The notes under the pieces: generated by a model
Databases searched by the model: none
Seen by the model: only the letters and a program-made list of their open reading frames with translations
What the model was told of the DNA's origin: nothing
In this document: in pieces, positions 36,401 through 46,674 of the stretch
How positions within the stretch are numbered: the stretch's first letter is position 1
Layout: each line of letters begins with the position of its first letter
Origin: Neurospora crassa OR74A
Taxonomy: Eukaryota; Ascomycota; Sordariomycetes; Sordariales; Sordariaceae
Reading direction: 5' to 3'
Length of the DNA: 64,000 nucleotides
Assembly (NCBI RefSeq): GCF_000182925.2
Contig: NC_026501.1
Coordinates: 2,418,001-2,482,000, forward strand
Translations under genes and position numbers: made by a program

Positions 36401-38216
36401 CAAAAGAAACAAATCGAAAGATGACTCCGAATCCTAAATCACCTCCTCAGGCACCGATGAGGTAGTCTCGACGACGGCAAGCATTTTCTTCTTTCGCAAC
36501 CATTTCGTCGATAAACGCCCAACAACCTCAGATGATATATTGGTTCTTTGGTGACTGTCAAAGCTTGGGATGAGGGACGAGGAGCATCTCATTTTGACTT
36601 GAAGTCCAATACAAAATCATACAGTTATGCTAAAGACTAACGTCTTAATTCCAACATTAGATACCCCTTGCCACACCCATGTACTCTCAAAGACAGTGAT
36701 TCTTCCCCCTTAAAGAGACAATCATCATTTTTGACTATTTTCCACAGCGCCGTGACCCTCAACGCCCCATCAAGACACTTTCAGGAGTCTCACACTCACT
36801 CTGATGGTCTTACATCAGTTGTGATACTATCCGCTTATTTTCATTTTTAAGGTTAGGCTATAAGTGCAGTGGCGCCTCTGGCCAGGTGTAACGAGAAAAG
36901 TGGTGAGAGTGACACATGTCACACACATTGAGAAAACCCGGAGTCACACACTGGATGCTGTAACTCCGTACTCGAATGTTCCGTGAGGCCACTCGGGATG
37001 GCTACCATGTCAACTTGAGACAGCATCGAATTGATGTTTTGGAGTGTTCCAGGCCTATGACCTCAAATTCGAATCTCGCGAATGGAATCAAATAGGAAGG
37101 ACAGTTCGAGTGAAGGACACTTACTACCGCCTGACTACCGCTCGTGTTAGAACATTCAGGAAAAGGTATTCTTCAGGGTATACTCACGTTAGTAACATTT
37201 GCGCCCTTTGGACTCGGAAGATTGTAGAAACCCTAATCCCATCTCCATCACGACCAGGTAGTCTGTCTCATCATGTTCTTCCCATAATACTTGCGCGTTA
37301 CTTGAAGAATCCTCTAGTCAAGACCAATCCGATTTTATATATCCAGAGACGAACGCCTGCTTACATGTATGTAAAGGTAGCACAGGTGAGATGATGACAC
37401 TAATCGAAACCGGCACAGAGCAATCAAGTCATCCATCACTTTCAACCACTCCTCCAAGTCAGAAAGCATGATACGCCACAGAAATAGTGCGATTCCGTTA
37501 CAAATATCAACAGACGGGACTTATTAAACAATGCCACCGACTCGCATCCGTGCCGCTGCCATATCCAAGCCGCATCTGTGGGTAAGGCGTGAAACGTGAG
37601 GGGGGTTGCATACAATCAAAAAAAGAAATAGAAAAGAGAGACAGAGAGACCAACAGCCGCTCGTTCGAATGGCATCATAGAAACCAACGAGATACCAACG
37701 GATCCTGAATACATGACGTGGCAAACGTTTTGGAACAATCTTTGGGTTACTTAGACATACATCACCGTTATCCAACCGACAGGTAAAATTTATGGGGTTG
37801 TTTACGGTTGTAGAACGGTAGCCCGTTACGCCACTCGACGAAACGGTCTGTTGGTGAAAGCAAGTGGCTAGTTGGGTCAATCTTAGACCCATCAGGCGGT
37901 CTGACTTGGTTTGAAATGGTATAGCATGGGACGAAAGGAAGCGAGATAGCTTTGGTAGCTTGGTTGGAGTGTGATGGATGAAGTGGTATAAGATTTGAAA
38001 CTCAAAGGTGCCCCCATCAGAGAGTTACAATAAAAAAAACAAAAAAAAACAAAAAACAATCATAGACATAACTGGGTATCGCATTGAACTGTTTGAACGA
38101 TGTGAGTAAAGCTATTCGACTCAAAAAGACTCCAGCGTATCACCATCCGAGAACTGTAAGCCGCATAACTCATTAGGCGTGACTCATGACTAAAACGAAG
38201 GAAAGTGTTCAGTACG
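33471..38216. other. Gene-poor interval (4.7 kb) upstream of the alpha-glucan synthase
   Basis: It contains the synthase promoter and leader (an A run at 33570-33582 on the plus strand) and, at the right end, the 3' flank of the glutamine-synthetase-like gene with A-rich runs at about 38027-38059. Open frames up to 144 codons (34579-35013, +) have no recognisable domain. No RNA gene or mobile element is seen. Confidence 0.5.
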
Positions 38217-39870
38217 TTAGACGGTCTCGATATACCTCTTCATCTCCCTGTTCAAATTGTTAGCATCTTGTCTTCATAAATTCCTACATGGGGGCACTAA
38301 TTGGAAAGTTGGGGCAGTAACTAACCAGTCCGTGACGGCCTCGTCCCAGAGCCGGATCTCATGCTCTCTCGTTCCTCCATAATGGTCCACAAACTCGTCT
38401 CCAAATACTTCCCTCGCAATACTGTTCTTACTCATGAACCGGTCTGTAGCCTCCTTCAGACTCTTGGCTAGCCTAGCACCCGCATCCGTCACTCCACCAA
38501 CCTGCTCTCCTTTGCCTAGCGGTGGGCAAGGAATCTCAAGCTTTTTCTCCACACCACGCCAGCCTAATGCTAGCACGGCGGACAAGACGTAGAACGGGTT
38601 GGCATCCGCACCGGGGACGCGGATTTCGAAGCGGGTCGCACCAGCCTTGGAGCCCGGAGGACCGATAAGCCTGATAGAAGCGGCACGGTGCTCCAGACCC
38701 CAGGAGACGGTTACAGGTGCCCAGAAGTTTTCAACAAGTCTCTTGTAGCTGTTGATGGTTGGTGCAACCATAGGCATGACATCTGGCAGACCCTCAAGAA
38801 TTCCTGCAAGGAAGTGTCTGCCCAGGTCCGAGAGATAAGCCACATCGGGATATGGGGCGTTGGGGTCGACTTCTTCGCGAGCCAAGAGGTTCTTGCCATC
38901 TTTGTCCACGAGGGAGATGTGCATATGTCCGCTGTTTCCGGGGAGACCTTGCTTGGGTTTGGCCATGAAACAAGGAGTGATCCCGTATTTTGTGGCCACA
39001 GACTTTACGACATATCTGTGACACATGTTAGCCAAACGCATGTACATGGGATGTGAAAAGGGGGAGCATGCATACTTGAACAAGCTGGCACGGTCGGCCA
39101 TTTGCTTAACTTCTCCAAACTCGAGGGCAGCCTCAAATACACCCGGTCCACTCTCGGTATGCCAGCCCTCGATGTTGCACTGGAACTGTTCGCATGTATT
39201 GAAGATATCGTAGTAGTAATCCTTGTTGTGGACGGGTCGCGTCAAGCTGTAGCCAAACATGCCCTCGGTCAGGGATGGTAGTGAATGAGGAGGGTTCTCC
39301 TTCAGGTATGACGCTGTTGAATCGGAAGCGTTCTCTGACGGTGCTCGGAATTGAAAGAATTCGTACTCGGCTGTTGATGTGGCTTTAGTTGGTCTCGTTT
39401 CTGCAACACCTTGTTGTCCAAATGTACCTACCTCCAGCCATGGCTCCATACCCCTTCTCACTCAACTTTGCCAACTGCTTCCTTAGAAGACCGCGCGGGC
39501 AAGCCGACACAGGTTCCATGGTGTCGGGGTCATGGAAGCTAATTAAGAAGAACGGCACATTGTTCTCCCACGGGATGCGCCGGAAGCTGTTCAGATCTGG
39601 GATAGCAATGATGTCCCTGTATCCGTTCTCCTTGTTGCTGACCTTCAGCTCTTTTATGTACGTCTGATCGTGCATATCCCACCCGAAGATGACAGAGCAG
39701 AAGCCGAAACCTGATTCGGCAATGGAGAGAAATTTCTTCTTGGATACAAGCTTGCCGCGCAGTTGGCCGTCGACATCGATACCAGCGAGCTTGACCGAGT
39801 TGTCATTGGCGAGCAGGTCGGGGAGCTGTGCCGCCGTGATTTCTTTCGGGGCGTTACCGTTCGTGGCCAT
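38217..39870 (-). CDS. Stand-alone glutamine-synthetase-fold protein (type I/PuuA- or FluG-C-terminus-like)
   Basis: Spliced model: complement of 39432-39870, 39076-39370, 38326-39015 and 38217-38247, 484 residues. Introns are 39371-39431, 39016-39075 and 38248-38325. Intron 2 is 60 bp with no stop and was removed because splicing yields the family sequence SLFKYVVKSVATKYGITP. The catalytic core is intact: AGAEYEFFQF and IEGWHTESGPGVFEAAL (metal-binding glutamates), GNSGHMHIS, LEHRAASIRLIG and FEIRVPGADANPFYVLSAVL. The protein ends WEMKRYIETV. It is a bacterial type I-like glutamine synthetase fold, not the 350-residue eukaryotic type II enzyme that makes most cellular glutamine. It lacks the amidohydrolase half of FluG. 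Relatives include gamma-glutamyl-polyamine ligases, so the amine substrate is open. It lies head-to-head with the dehydrogenase at 41583. Confidence 0.9.
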
Positions 39871-41582
39871 TTTGGATATTGGAGACCTTCTATTTTAAAG
39901 GGGCGTAGGTATGGAGAAGCGTAAGGAGACGTTCGAGATGAGGGTCGAATACCGGCGGAGATAACAGCGATGCGCTTTACAATAGAGGTTGCACAACCTC
40001 GCCAACGTAAGACAACGTAAGAAGATGGAATACTGTAATTTGCCTTTAGGTTGTCCTAAGTTTAGACGGAAGAAAGGGTTCGACGCGCAAGATGGTTTCT
40101 GTTGAACCAGACGAAACCGGCGGATGGGATGATGACGATCACCTCGAGGGGCCCTGCAGTGGTTCCTGAATCGAAACCCGGGCAGTTACACAGTGTGCGT
40201 TAGAGATAAGCTTATCGCGCAGGAATGAACTCCTAAGGACGGAGTACACTACAGTACAGTACGAAGTACTATGTACGAGGAGACCCTACGTCACCGCCTC
40301 AACTTCAAGTTCTGAGCTTAGTACTCCGTCCATGAACCATATGTACTTAGTCACGGCTATACCTTGGCTTTCGTGGCTTGAGTAATTTGGACATAACGAG
40401 GGCCATCATGATGGACTTGCAAGCAACGAAGATATTTCATCATGCGATTCTCGATCCTATGGAAAAGGTTTGTATAGAACCATATCTTTTATCCTCAATC
40501 TTTCTATGATCTTCCCATAGTTACTGTGTACAGCCGGCACTTATGATAAGCTCACCATGTCACAGCAGCCACCCCCTAAGATAGATTCCGTCGGTAGCGA
40601 ATACCACCAACCCCGCTTTGGGCAGCTGATTAACCCCGCTGGTGTCTTGTAGTGTAGTGTAACTGACCGACTTGGTCATCCAGTGAGGTGAGTTGGGATA
40701 TGTCGCGTTCCTAGTGTCAAAAAGGGCATATGCGGTTACTTCAAACTGCGAATCTTGAAGGAAGTTGAATAGAAAAATCGCTCGACATGCCATCACAACC
40801 AAAACAGCTTCGAAACTGAACCATGACGGCAGGACGGAATGTCCACGATACCATCTACTTGAGTCCACAATCTCCACGAAGCTAATGGCGGCGGGGTTCC
40901 CCACACATATCAGGGACCCCATCACCCCTCATCCTTTTGGGCAGGCCATCCCTACCTTACCTTGCTGGCCTACTGGCGGTGGTTGAGGTTGACAAACAGA
41001 AACACCATCATGTAGTGCGAACCTCTAGGGTAACCCATCCAGTCATCAAAAACTCACCAGTGAACTTACGATGCTTATCAAGCGTCACACATCAGCTGGC
41101 AGCCGCCATGGCTGAAACGAAAGGACACACTGCGAATTCGTGGTTCCGGTGGAGCAAGAATGTAACACGATGTACATCTCTCTCCCCGCCCTGTGTGTTA
41201 CAATCTTGCCGTTATCGGATCCATGTTTGGATCCGCAACAACCGCCTCCTCCCGTCTGATAGAGGTAGCTTGATACGATTGTGGCTCTCACCGGATCTCT
41301 CTGAAAGCGAGACATATCAAAAGTAGTCACTCGAGGCAAATCTTTCGTGAAGCGTTCTACAGTACTAAGTAATTTATGAAATTCTTATCCATTGCTCTTC
41401 CTCTGAAGCCCTAGAACGTCATTGTTCTCCGCTAGATCTCAGCTACGTTGTCTGTGGACCTTATCAACCGCCCCGCTGCTCGTCCTCGCTCAAGAAACTG
41501 ACATCGCGAAAGCTCGTTCACCTACGCAAGACGAACCTCATAACCATTCTTTAACTTTGATCTCCTAACAAACTCAAACATC
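39871..41582. promoter_or_regulatory. Divergent upstream region of the GS-like and SDR genes
   Basis: This 1.7-kb interval contains short CAGTA/GTACT-type repeats at about 40250-40272. An 11-bp inverted pair of GGACGGAGTAC / GTACTCCGTCC lies at 40237-40247 and 40321-40331. Open frames (up to 129 codons) have no domain. No RNA gene is seen. Confidence 0.5.
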
Positions 41583-42603
41583 ATGCCTGGACGTCTTGCG
41601 GGCAAGAATGCCATCATCACCGGCGCTGCTGGGTAAGTCAAGCCTAGACACCAAAAACACATCCAAAAATGGACAATTTAGCTGATTCCACATCTTCCCA
41701 CGTCCGATAGAGGCATCGGCCTAGAAACCAGCATCCTCTTCGCCAAAGAGGGCGCCAACGTCCTCATGGCCGACATCTCCGCCGAAGCCATCCAGCGCGC
41801 CGAAGCCAAAGTCAAGCAGCTGGTGCCCAACGCATCCCGCGTTGAATCCATTGTACGTCATATCCATTTCTACCCCAAGAATAACCCTCCGTCCTATCCA
41901 AGGCCTAGGTAGAACCAATCAGCTAACCGTTCGGCGCCCGATCTAGGTATGCGACGTCTCCAAAGAAGACCAAGTAGAAAAGATGGTCTCGCACCTCGAC
42001 TCCTGGGGCGGCCTCGACATCATCTTCAACAACGCCGGCATCATGCACAGCCAGGATGACGACGCCGTCGCCACCCCCGAGTCCATCTGGGACCTAACAC
42101 ACAATATCAACGTCAAGGGAGTCTGGTTCGGGTGCAAGCACGCCGTCCTGTCCCTGCGCAAGCACAAAAAGACCAAGGGCAGTATCATCAACACTGCCTC
42201 CGTCGTCGCGCTTGTCGGCTCTGCCACCCCCCAGCTGGCTTACACGGCCTCCAAGGGCGCTGTCTTAGCCATGACGCGCGAGTTGGCTATGGTGCATGCC
42301 CGCGAAGGGTTCAGATTCAACAGTTTGTGTCCGGCTCCCCTCAACACGCCGTTGTTGCAGGACTGGCTGGGTGACGATAAGGCGAAGAGACTACGGAGGG
42401 AGATTCATTTTCCGACTGGGAGGTTTGGAGAGGCGGTGGAGCAGGCGCAGGCGGTGGTGTTTTTGGCAAGTGATGAAGCTAGTTTTGTTAACGGACATGA
42501 TATGGTGGTTGATGGCGGCATGACGAAGGCGTATGTTACACCCGAGGGACCGGCGACGGCGGCGCCGGTTAATAATGCACTGAAGGAGAGTTTGGAGGAG
42601 TAA
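41583..42603 (+). CDS. Short-chain dehydrogenase/reductase (classical SDR)
   Basis: Spliced model: 41583-41632, 41711-41852 and 41947-42603, 282 residues, with introns at 41633-41710 and 41853-41946. Splicing of intron 1 restores the nucleotide-binding motif TGAAGGIGLET (residues about 13-23). Further classical SDR marks are the DVS acid loop (VCDVSKEDQ), FNNAGIM, the catalytic serine in INTASVVALVGSA, and YTASK with Tyr163 and Lys167. The C-terminus contains FVNGHDMVVDGGMTKAY, the usual final SDR strand. The acidic residue at the end of strand 2 (LMADIS) suggests NAD(H) preference. The substrate cannot be told from the sequence; relatives are annotated as 3-oxoacyl reductase-like or levodione reductase-like. 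It carries no targeting sequence. It converges with the methylisocitrate lyase gene. Confidence 0.93.
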
Positions 42604-43136
42604 GAAGAAAGGATTTCTAGCCCTCAGAGACTATGATAAAACAAATGTTTTCTGTACATATGCACAAGTGAGCAACTGTATGCGTCCCCCGACATGTAAA
42701 TGTACGAAGCGACGCGATGTGAGGTTTATACATATGTATGAGAAGAGGCGCAGCGAGCTGTAGAAAGATTGCATAGTATAAGTAATCTCATGCATTGCGT
42801 CTATCAGGAGATGATGAATGTACCAAAAACCTTTCGTATAACTACTAACCATCGGGTCTATCAACCGCGTATAGACAGCTAAACCACGTGTAGTTCAAAG
42901 AAAAGTATGTTATCATAACCAAAAAAAAAAGTTAACAGAAAGAACATTAGAACAAGACGCCCCATGAAATGCCATGCAAAGACTTCGCCTAGAGCCAACC
43001 AACCGAACCCGAAATAGCCGCCCGCCAAGCAAGTCCCCCATTGACCTCATCACCTACTGCCTAGTAGGTTTGTATACCTTCACTCAGTCGTGTGCGTACT
43101 GTATCCCGACCGACCGACCGAGCAACTGATAAGCCC
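42604..43136. other. Convergent intergenic region with no gene seen
   Basis: These 533 bp hold the 3' untranslated regions of the SDR and methylisocitrate lyase genes. No other feature is seen. Confidence 0.7.
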
Positions 43137-44993
43137 TTATACGAACTGGTTCTCAGTGTTACCCTCGCCCATGCTCTTGCTACTCGAGCTACCGCTCTGA
43201 ATGTGTCCCAGAATGGCATCAACATAGTTGGCGCCGCTCCACTTCTGGTGCGTGAGCACATCAACACCGAGCTCCTTCTCGCGCTTCTGCACCAGCTCAA
43301 CATACGCCTGCATGCCCTCGTTCTTGTAGCGGCGGGCCAGCTCGTTGCTGATGGTGGCGGTGCTGTGCAGACCCGCGAGCGAGACGAGCTGAAGGGTGAA
43401 ACCTTCCTTCGCAATGTCCCAGACGAACGACTTGAGCGTGTCCTGGGTGAAGCCATGGGCCATCCAGTTGAACGAAGGGGAAAGGTTGTATACGAGACCC
43501 TTGCCGGGGAACTGTTCGCGCACGGCGCGGCCGAGCTCCGTGGCCACCTCGACGGACGGGTCGCCCGTCTCGACCCAGAGGAGGTCGGCGTAGGGACCGA
43601 AGGCGAGGGCGCGCTTGGTGGCGGCCGCCATGCCGTTACGGAAGTGGTAGAAGCCCTCGCGCGTGCGCGGCACGTCCCAGTCCCAGTACACCGGGTGTTC
43701 GGGGGTGATGGATTGGGCCAGGGCACGGCGGGCCGTGATGCCCATGTTGGGGTTCTGGGCAATGGTGGCCTTGTAGGTGGCGAAGAGGTCCTGGCGGACG
43801 TTGTGGTGCTCAAAGTGGGCAAGAGCAGCCTCGTCGAAGGTGACGAGCTTCGTGTTCTTGACCCACTCGGCCTCATAGGCGTCGATCTCGGAACCGGGAG
43901 CACCACGGGCTTCCATGTCGGCGAGGGTCTCGGCGAGGGAGGTGATGGAGGGGTCGGCGACACCGAGGATGAACTCGTGATCGCGGGCGTCGATGGAGGA
44001 AGAAAGCAGCTTACCACTCTCGGAGTCCGTGCGAGCGATCACAAGGTTCTCGGTGCCCATGACGTCCCACTGGAAGCGGGCGGCCTTGAGGCGGTTGATG
44101 TGCTCGCCGGTGGGGACGAGAACCTTGCCGGCAAGGTGACCGCACTTCTTGCCACCGTGCATCTGATCCTCAAAGTGAACGCCGGCGGCACCATTCTCGG
44201 CGAACAGCTTGGCAAGCTTCATGACGGCAGTCAAGCCGCCGTGGCCGGTGTCGCCGTCGGCAATGATGGGGCGGAAGTAGTCGGTATAAGGGGTCTTGGC
44301 CCGCTCCTCAGGAGTCATCTTGCTGCGCAGGAACCATTGCTTGCGGTCATGCATGCTCTGGGCCTTGTGGAGACGCTGGACCTGGTTGGGAACAGTGTTG
44401 TAGGGGTAGTCGCCAAAGTCGGGCGATACCTCGTTGGTGGAAGTCAGAACCGAGGAGCATGCCCAACCAGAAATGTAGAGGACCTCCTGATGAGGCGCCT
44501 GCTGGGTCATCTGAACGGGATCGATGGCACCCAGAGTATGGATGGGCTTGCCCTGGGCGTAGCGCTCTTGCACCAAGTTCCAGAGCTTGCGCGCCATGAC
44601 GGACGAAGTGTAGGTCTGCTGGAGCGAACCGCGCTTGCTCACGACATCGGCAGCAGTCCAGTCGCGCTTGATGCCCTTGAAGCGCGGCGACGCCCACCAA
44701 GCCTCGACTTCCTTGATCTGTTGTTGGAGGAGGGCATCTTCGGCCGCGCCGGCTTTCTGCTCCTCGGGCAAAAGCTGGAAGGACTCAAAAGGAATGGTCG
44801 AGGAGAAAGGATGCTCAACAGGAGCCAGAGGCGAGGGAGCGGTCATCCTAGCAGCTGATGTCGAGAGGAGCCGAGCGTGCGCGGAGGTGGTAGTGCTGGT
44901 TCTCACGGGGCGGGCGCAAAGACCGAAGAGGGGGGATGAAGTCTGCGCCGGGACAGTTCGCCGGGAGATTCTGGGGATTGCCCTGCGAAGCAT
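43137..44993 (-). CDS. mclA: Mitochondrial 2-methylisocitrate lyase (isocitrate lyase family)
   Basis: A single exon of 618 residues. An Arg/Ser/Thr-rich presequence of about 50 residues (MLRRAIPRISRRTVPAQ ... RLLSTSA) precedes the enzyme. The isocitrate lyase superfamily active site is intact: KKCGHLAGKVLVPTGEH with the catalytic cysteine at residue 284, IIADGDTGHGG, VHFEDQMHGG and NLSPSFNWM. Glyoxysomal isocitrate lyase (N. crassa acu-3) is about 550 residues and lacks this presequence. The longer mitochondrial form corresponds to A. nidulans MclA, which splits 2-methylisocitrate into succinate and pyruvate. The assignment is strengthened by the head-to-head neighbour, 2-methylcitrate synthase. 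The symbol is the Aspergillus name. A direct isocitrate lyase role remains a lesser possibility. The reverse strand also has a 588-codon open frame, which is a shadow of strong codon bias. Confidence 0.92.
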   Translation of the reverse strand: MLRRAIPRISRRTVPAQTSSPLFGLCARPVRTSTTTSAHARLLSTSAARMTAPSPLAPVEHPFSSTIPFESFQLLPEEQKAGAAEDALLQQQIKEVEAWWASPRFKGIKRDWTAADVVSKRGSLQQTYTSSVMARKLWNLVQERYAQGKPIHTLGAIDPVQMTQQAPHQEVLYISGWACSSVLTSTNEVSPDFGDYPYNTVPNQVQRLHKAQSMHDRKQWFLRSKMTPEERAKTPYTDYFRPIIADGDTGHGGLTAVMKLAKLFAENGAAGVHFEDQMHGGKKCGHLAGKVLVPTGEHINRLKAARFQWDVMGTENLVIARTDSESGKLLSSSIDARDHEFILGVADPSITSLAETLADMEARGAPGSEIDAYEAEWVKNTKLVTFDEAALAHFEHHNVRQDLFATYKATIAQNPNMGITARRALAQSITPEHPVYWDWDVPRTREGFYHFRNGMAAATKRALAFGPYADLLWVETGDPSVEVATELGRAVREQFPGKGLVYNLSPSFNWMAHGFTQDTLKSFVWDIAKEGFTLQLVSLAGLHSTATISNELARRYKNEGMQAYVELVQKREKELGVDVLTHQKWSGANYVDAILGHIQSGSSSSKSMGEGNTENQFV

Positions 44994-46674
44994 TGTAGCT
45001 TTCAGAGCGTGTGAAATTTGGTAACTGACTCGTGTACTTGCAGTTACTTTGCAGCGGGCTCAAAACACAAGCTGGCCTTCTTTTCTTAAGAAGCGCAGCT
45101 GTGTTGTCCGAGAAAGGAGCGGGGCAGCGTGGTGTAGCAGCTAGCGGTAAGTACCTGAATGAATGAATGTAAGACGAAAGGTTTGAGTGGGATTTGGAAA
45201 CAAGAAGATCTCAAGACTGTTGGCTCTGTGAAGAGTTATTCAAGTTGGGAACGACAGACTGCAAGGCGATTATTAAGCTAACTTGCTCCCGTCCTACGTT
45301 GGCAGGAGGAGACAAGAGGAGACAAGTCTGACAACTTGTCGTGTTTTGGTTGCGATACAGTATCGCCCCCCCTGCCACAACCGGCTGACCACCGCTTTCC
45401 CCGACGCTGCCCCGATGGTGCCGACCCCATATCTCCATACATCTTGTGACGTGACAACCTGGGCTATAACCTGGGCCTGGCCGCCAAAGTTGACCAATGT
45501 TATACCCAACACGGGCAGTGCACGCCTACAAGTCCCCATCTCCCCGCCATGAAACTTGGAGGAGGTCCATAAAAAGGAGAGCGAGGTCCATCCAGTGAGG
45601 ACTGGGAGGTCCATCTCGGCATTGCTATCGGTCTCACCACCTTGCTGCGACGTCCGTTCCTCCGGACATCAAACGCCGGCTGACAATACAACCTGAGTAG
45701 CGACAACCGAGGAAGATTACCTTGCCTGTCATTGGCCAATGGCTCCTGTCAGGCTTCCCCGCATCTCCCCAGATCGGCCGTTCAGGGGGTAATGCGATTT
45801 TCCATGAGGGGAGGGAGGGGCATGGCCTGGAGGAAAGGAGGACAGCCTTGGCCAGGGCAGACTAACAGGTCGCCGCGGGAGACACACGCAGATTTTGTTA
45901 GCGAAACCATCCTTCAGGTCCTTCGAGGAAGCTGGCCGTGGCCGCCGTGGGTGCTGCCGAAACGGCTTTCCTCGGTTGTGAGACTGCAAACTGGACGGAT
46001 TGGCGTGGGGGTTGGACCAAACGAGACACGGCGATGCAACGTCGTCACAAGCCGAATGACCGTGGGAAGCCGCTAAGGGCTCTGATTGGGAGGAGAAAAA
46101 AAAACAAAAAGGCAATGCGGTCCTGGAGATTGCTCGGTGTGCTCGTGTCTTGCGAATCCCATCTCTTGATTCTAAAGACGACGTCGACGGCGACAACTTT
46201 CACTTAAACGAGTCAGTCAGTGTCCACAGTTTCCAGCTTGCTTCCACTTCCCCAGACTGTCAAACAGAAAGCCTCAGGTACGGGATGGAGTCCTTGCCCT
46301 AGTTTGCCCGCGCTGTCTCCCAAGTGCCCCCATTCCACCTAACTCCGCTCTTGCCGTCATGTTGACAGCTGTCTTCCAGCACGCTTGTCCCCATTTCCCC
46401 AGGCGTTCAGCGGCCCCAGTGTCCCCGCCCGCTTCTGGGGTAGCTCCAGCTGGGACCCCACCACATCCCTCGGCCTGAGCAGCGGTGGAAGACGGGAAGC
46501 GGCGTGTCGTCGCACATGTGTTGTCGAGGTTGTACTGACCGGTGTGCGACCATAAGTATATATAGGGTCGATCGAGCAATTGGCACCTTTTTTTGTTTGG
46601 TAATTCTTCTTCAGCAGCGTCGATACCCTCCGATTTCTGCTTGGTAGATATACGGTACACATACAAAGCCCAAA
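44994..46674. promoter_or_regulatory. Shared divergent promoter of the 2-methylcitrate-cycle pair
   Basis: 1681 bp separate the two start codons. Seen here: the palindrome CATTGGCCAATG (45730-45741), which contains CCAAT on both strands; the hexamer CCTCGG at 45970-45975 and 46468-46473, and its complement at 45707-45712; and a TATA-like box at 46555-46566 on the synthase side. CCTCGG is the binding motif known for the Aspergillus fatty-acid regulators FarA/FarB; occupancy here is inference. Open frames in this interval (up to 155 codons) have no domain. Confidence 0.6.
46555..46566 (+). promoter_or_regulatory. TATA-like box of the 2-methylcitrate synthase gene
   Basis: The sequence agtatatatagg lies about 110 bp upstream of the start codon at 46675, a plausible distance for a core promoter with a short leader. 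Confidence 0.5.

Noticed and set aside
43092-44858. 588-codon open frame antisense to the methylisocitrate lyase gene
   Set aside because: It is the mirror of a GC-rich, strongly biased coding strand. The translation is Val/Gly/Leu-rich with no domain, while the opposite strand encodes a full recognised enzyme.
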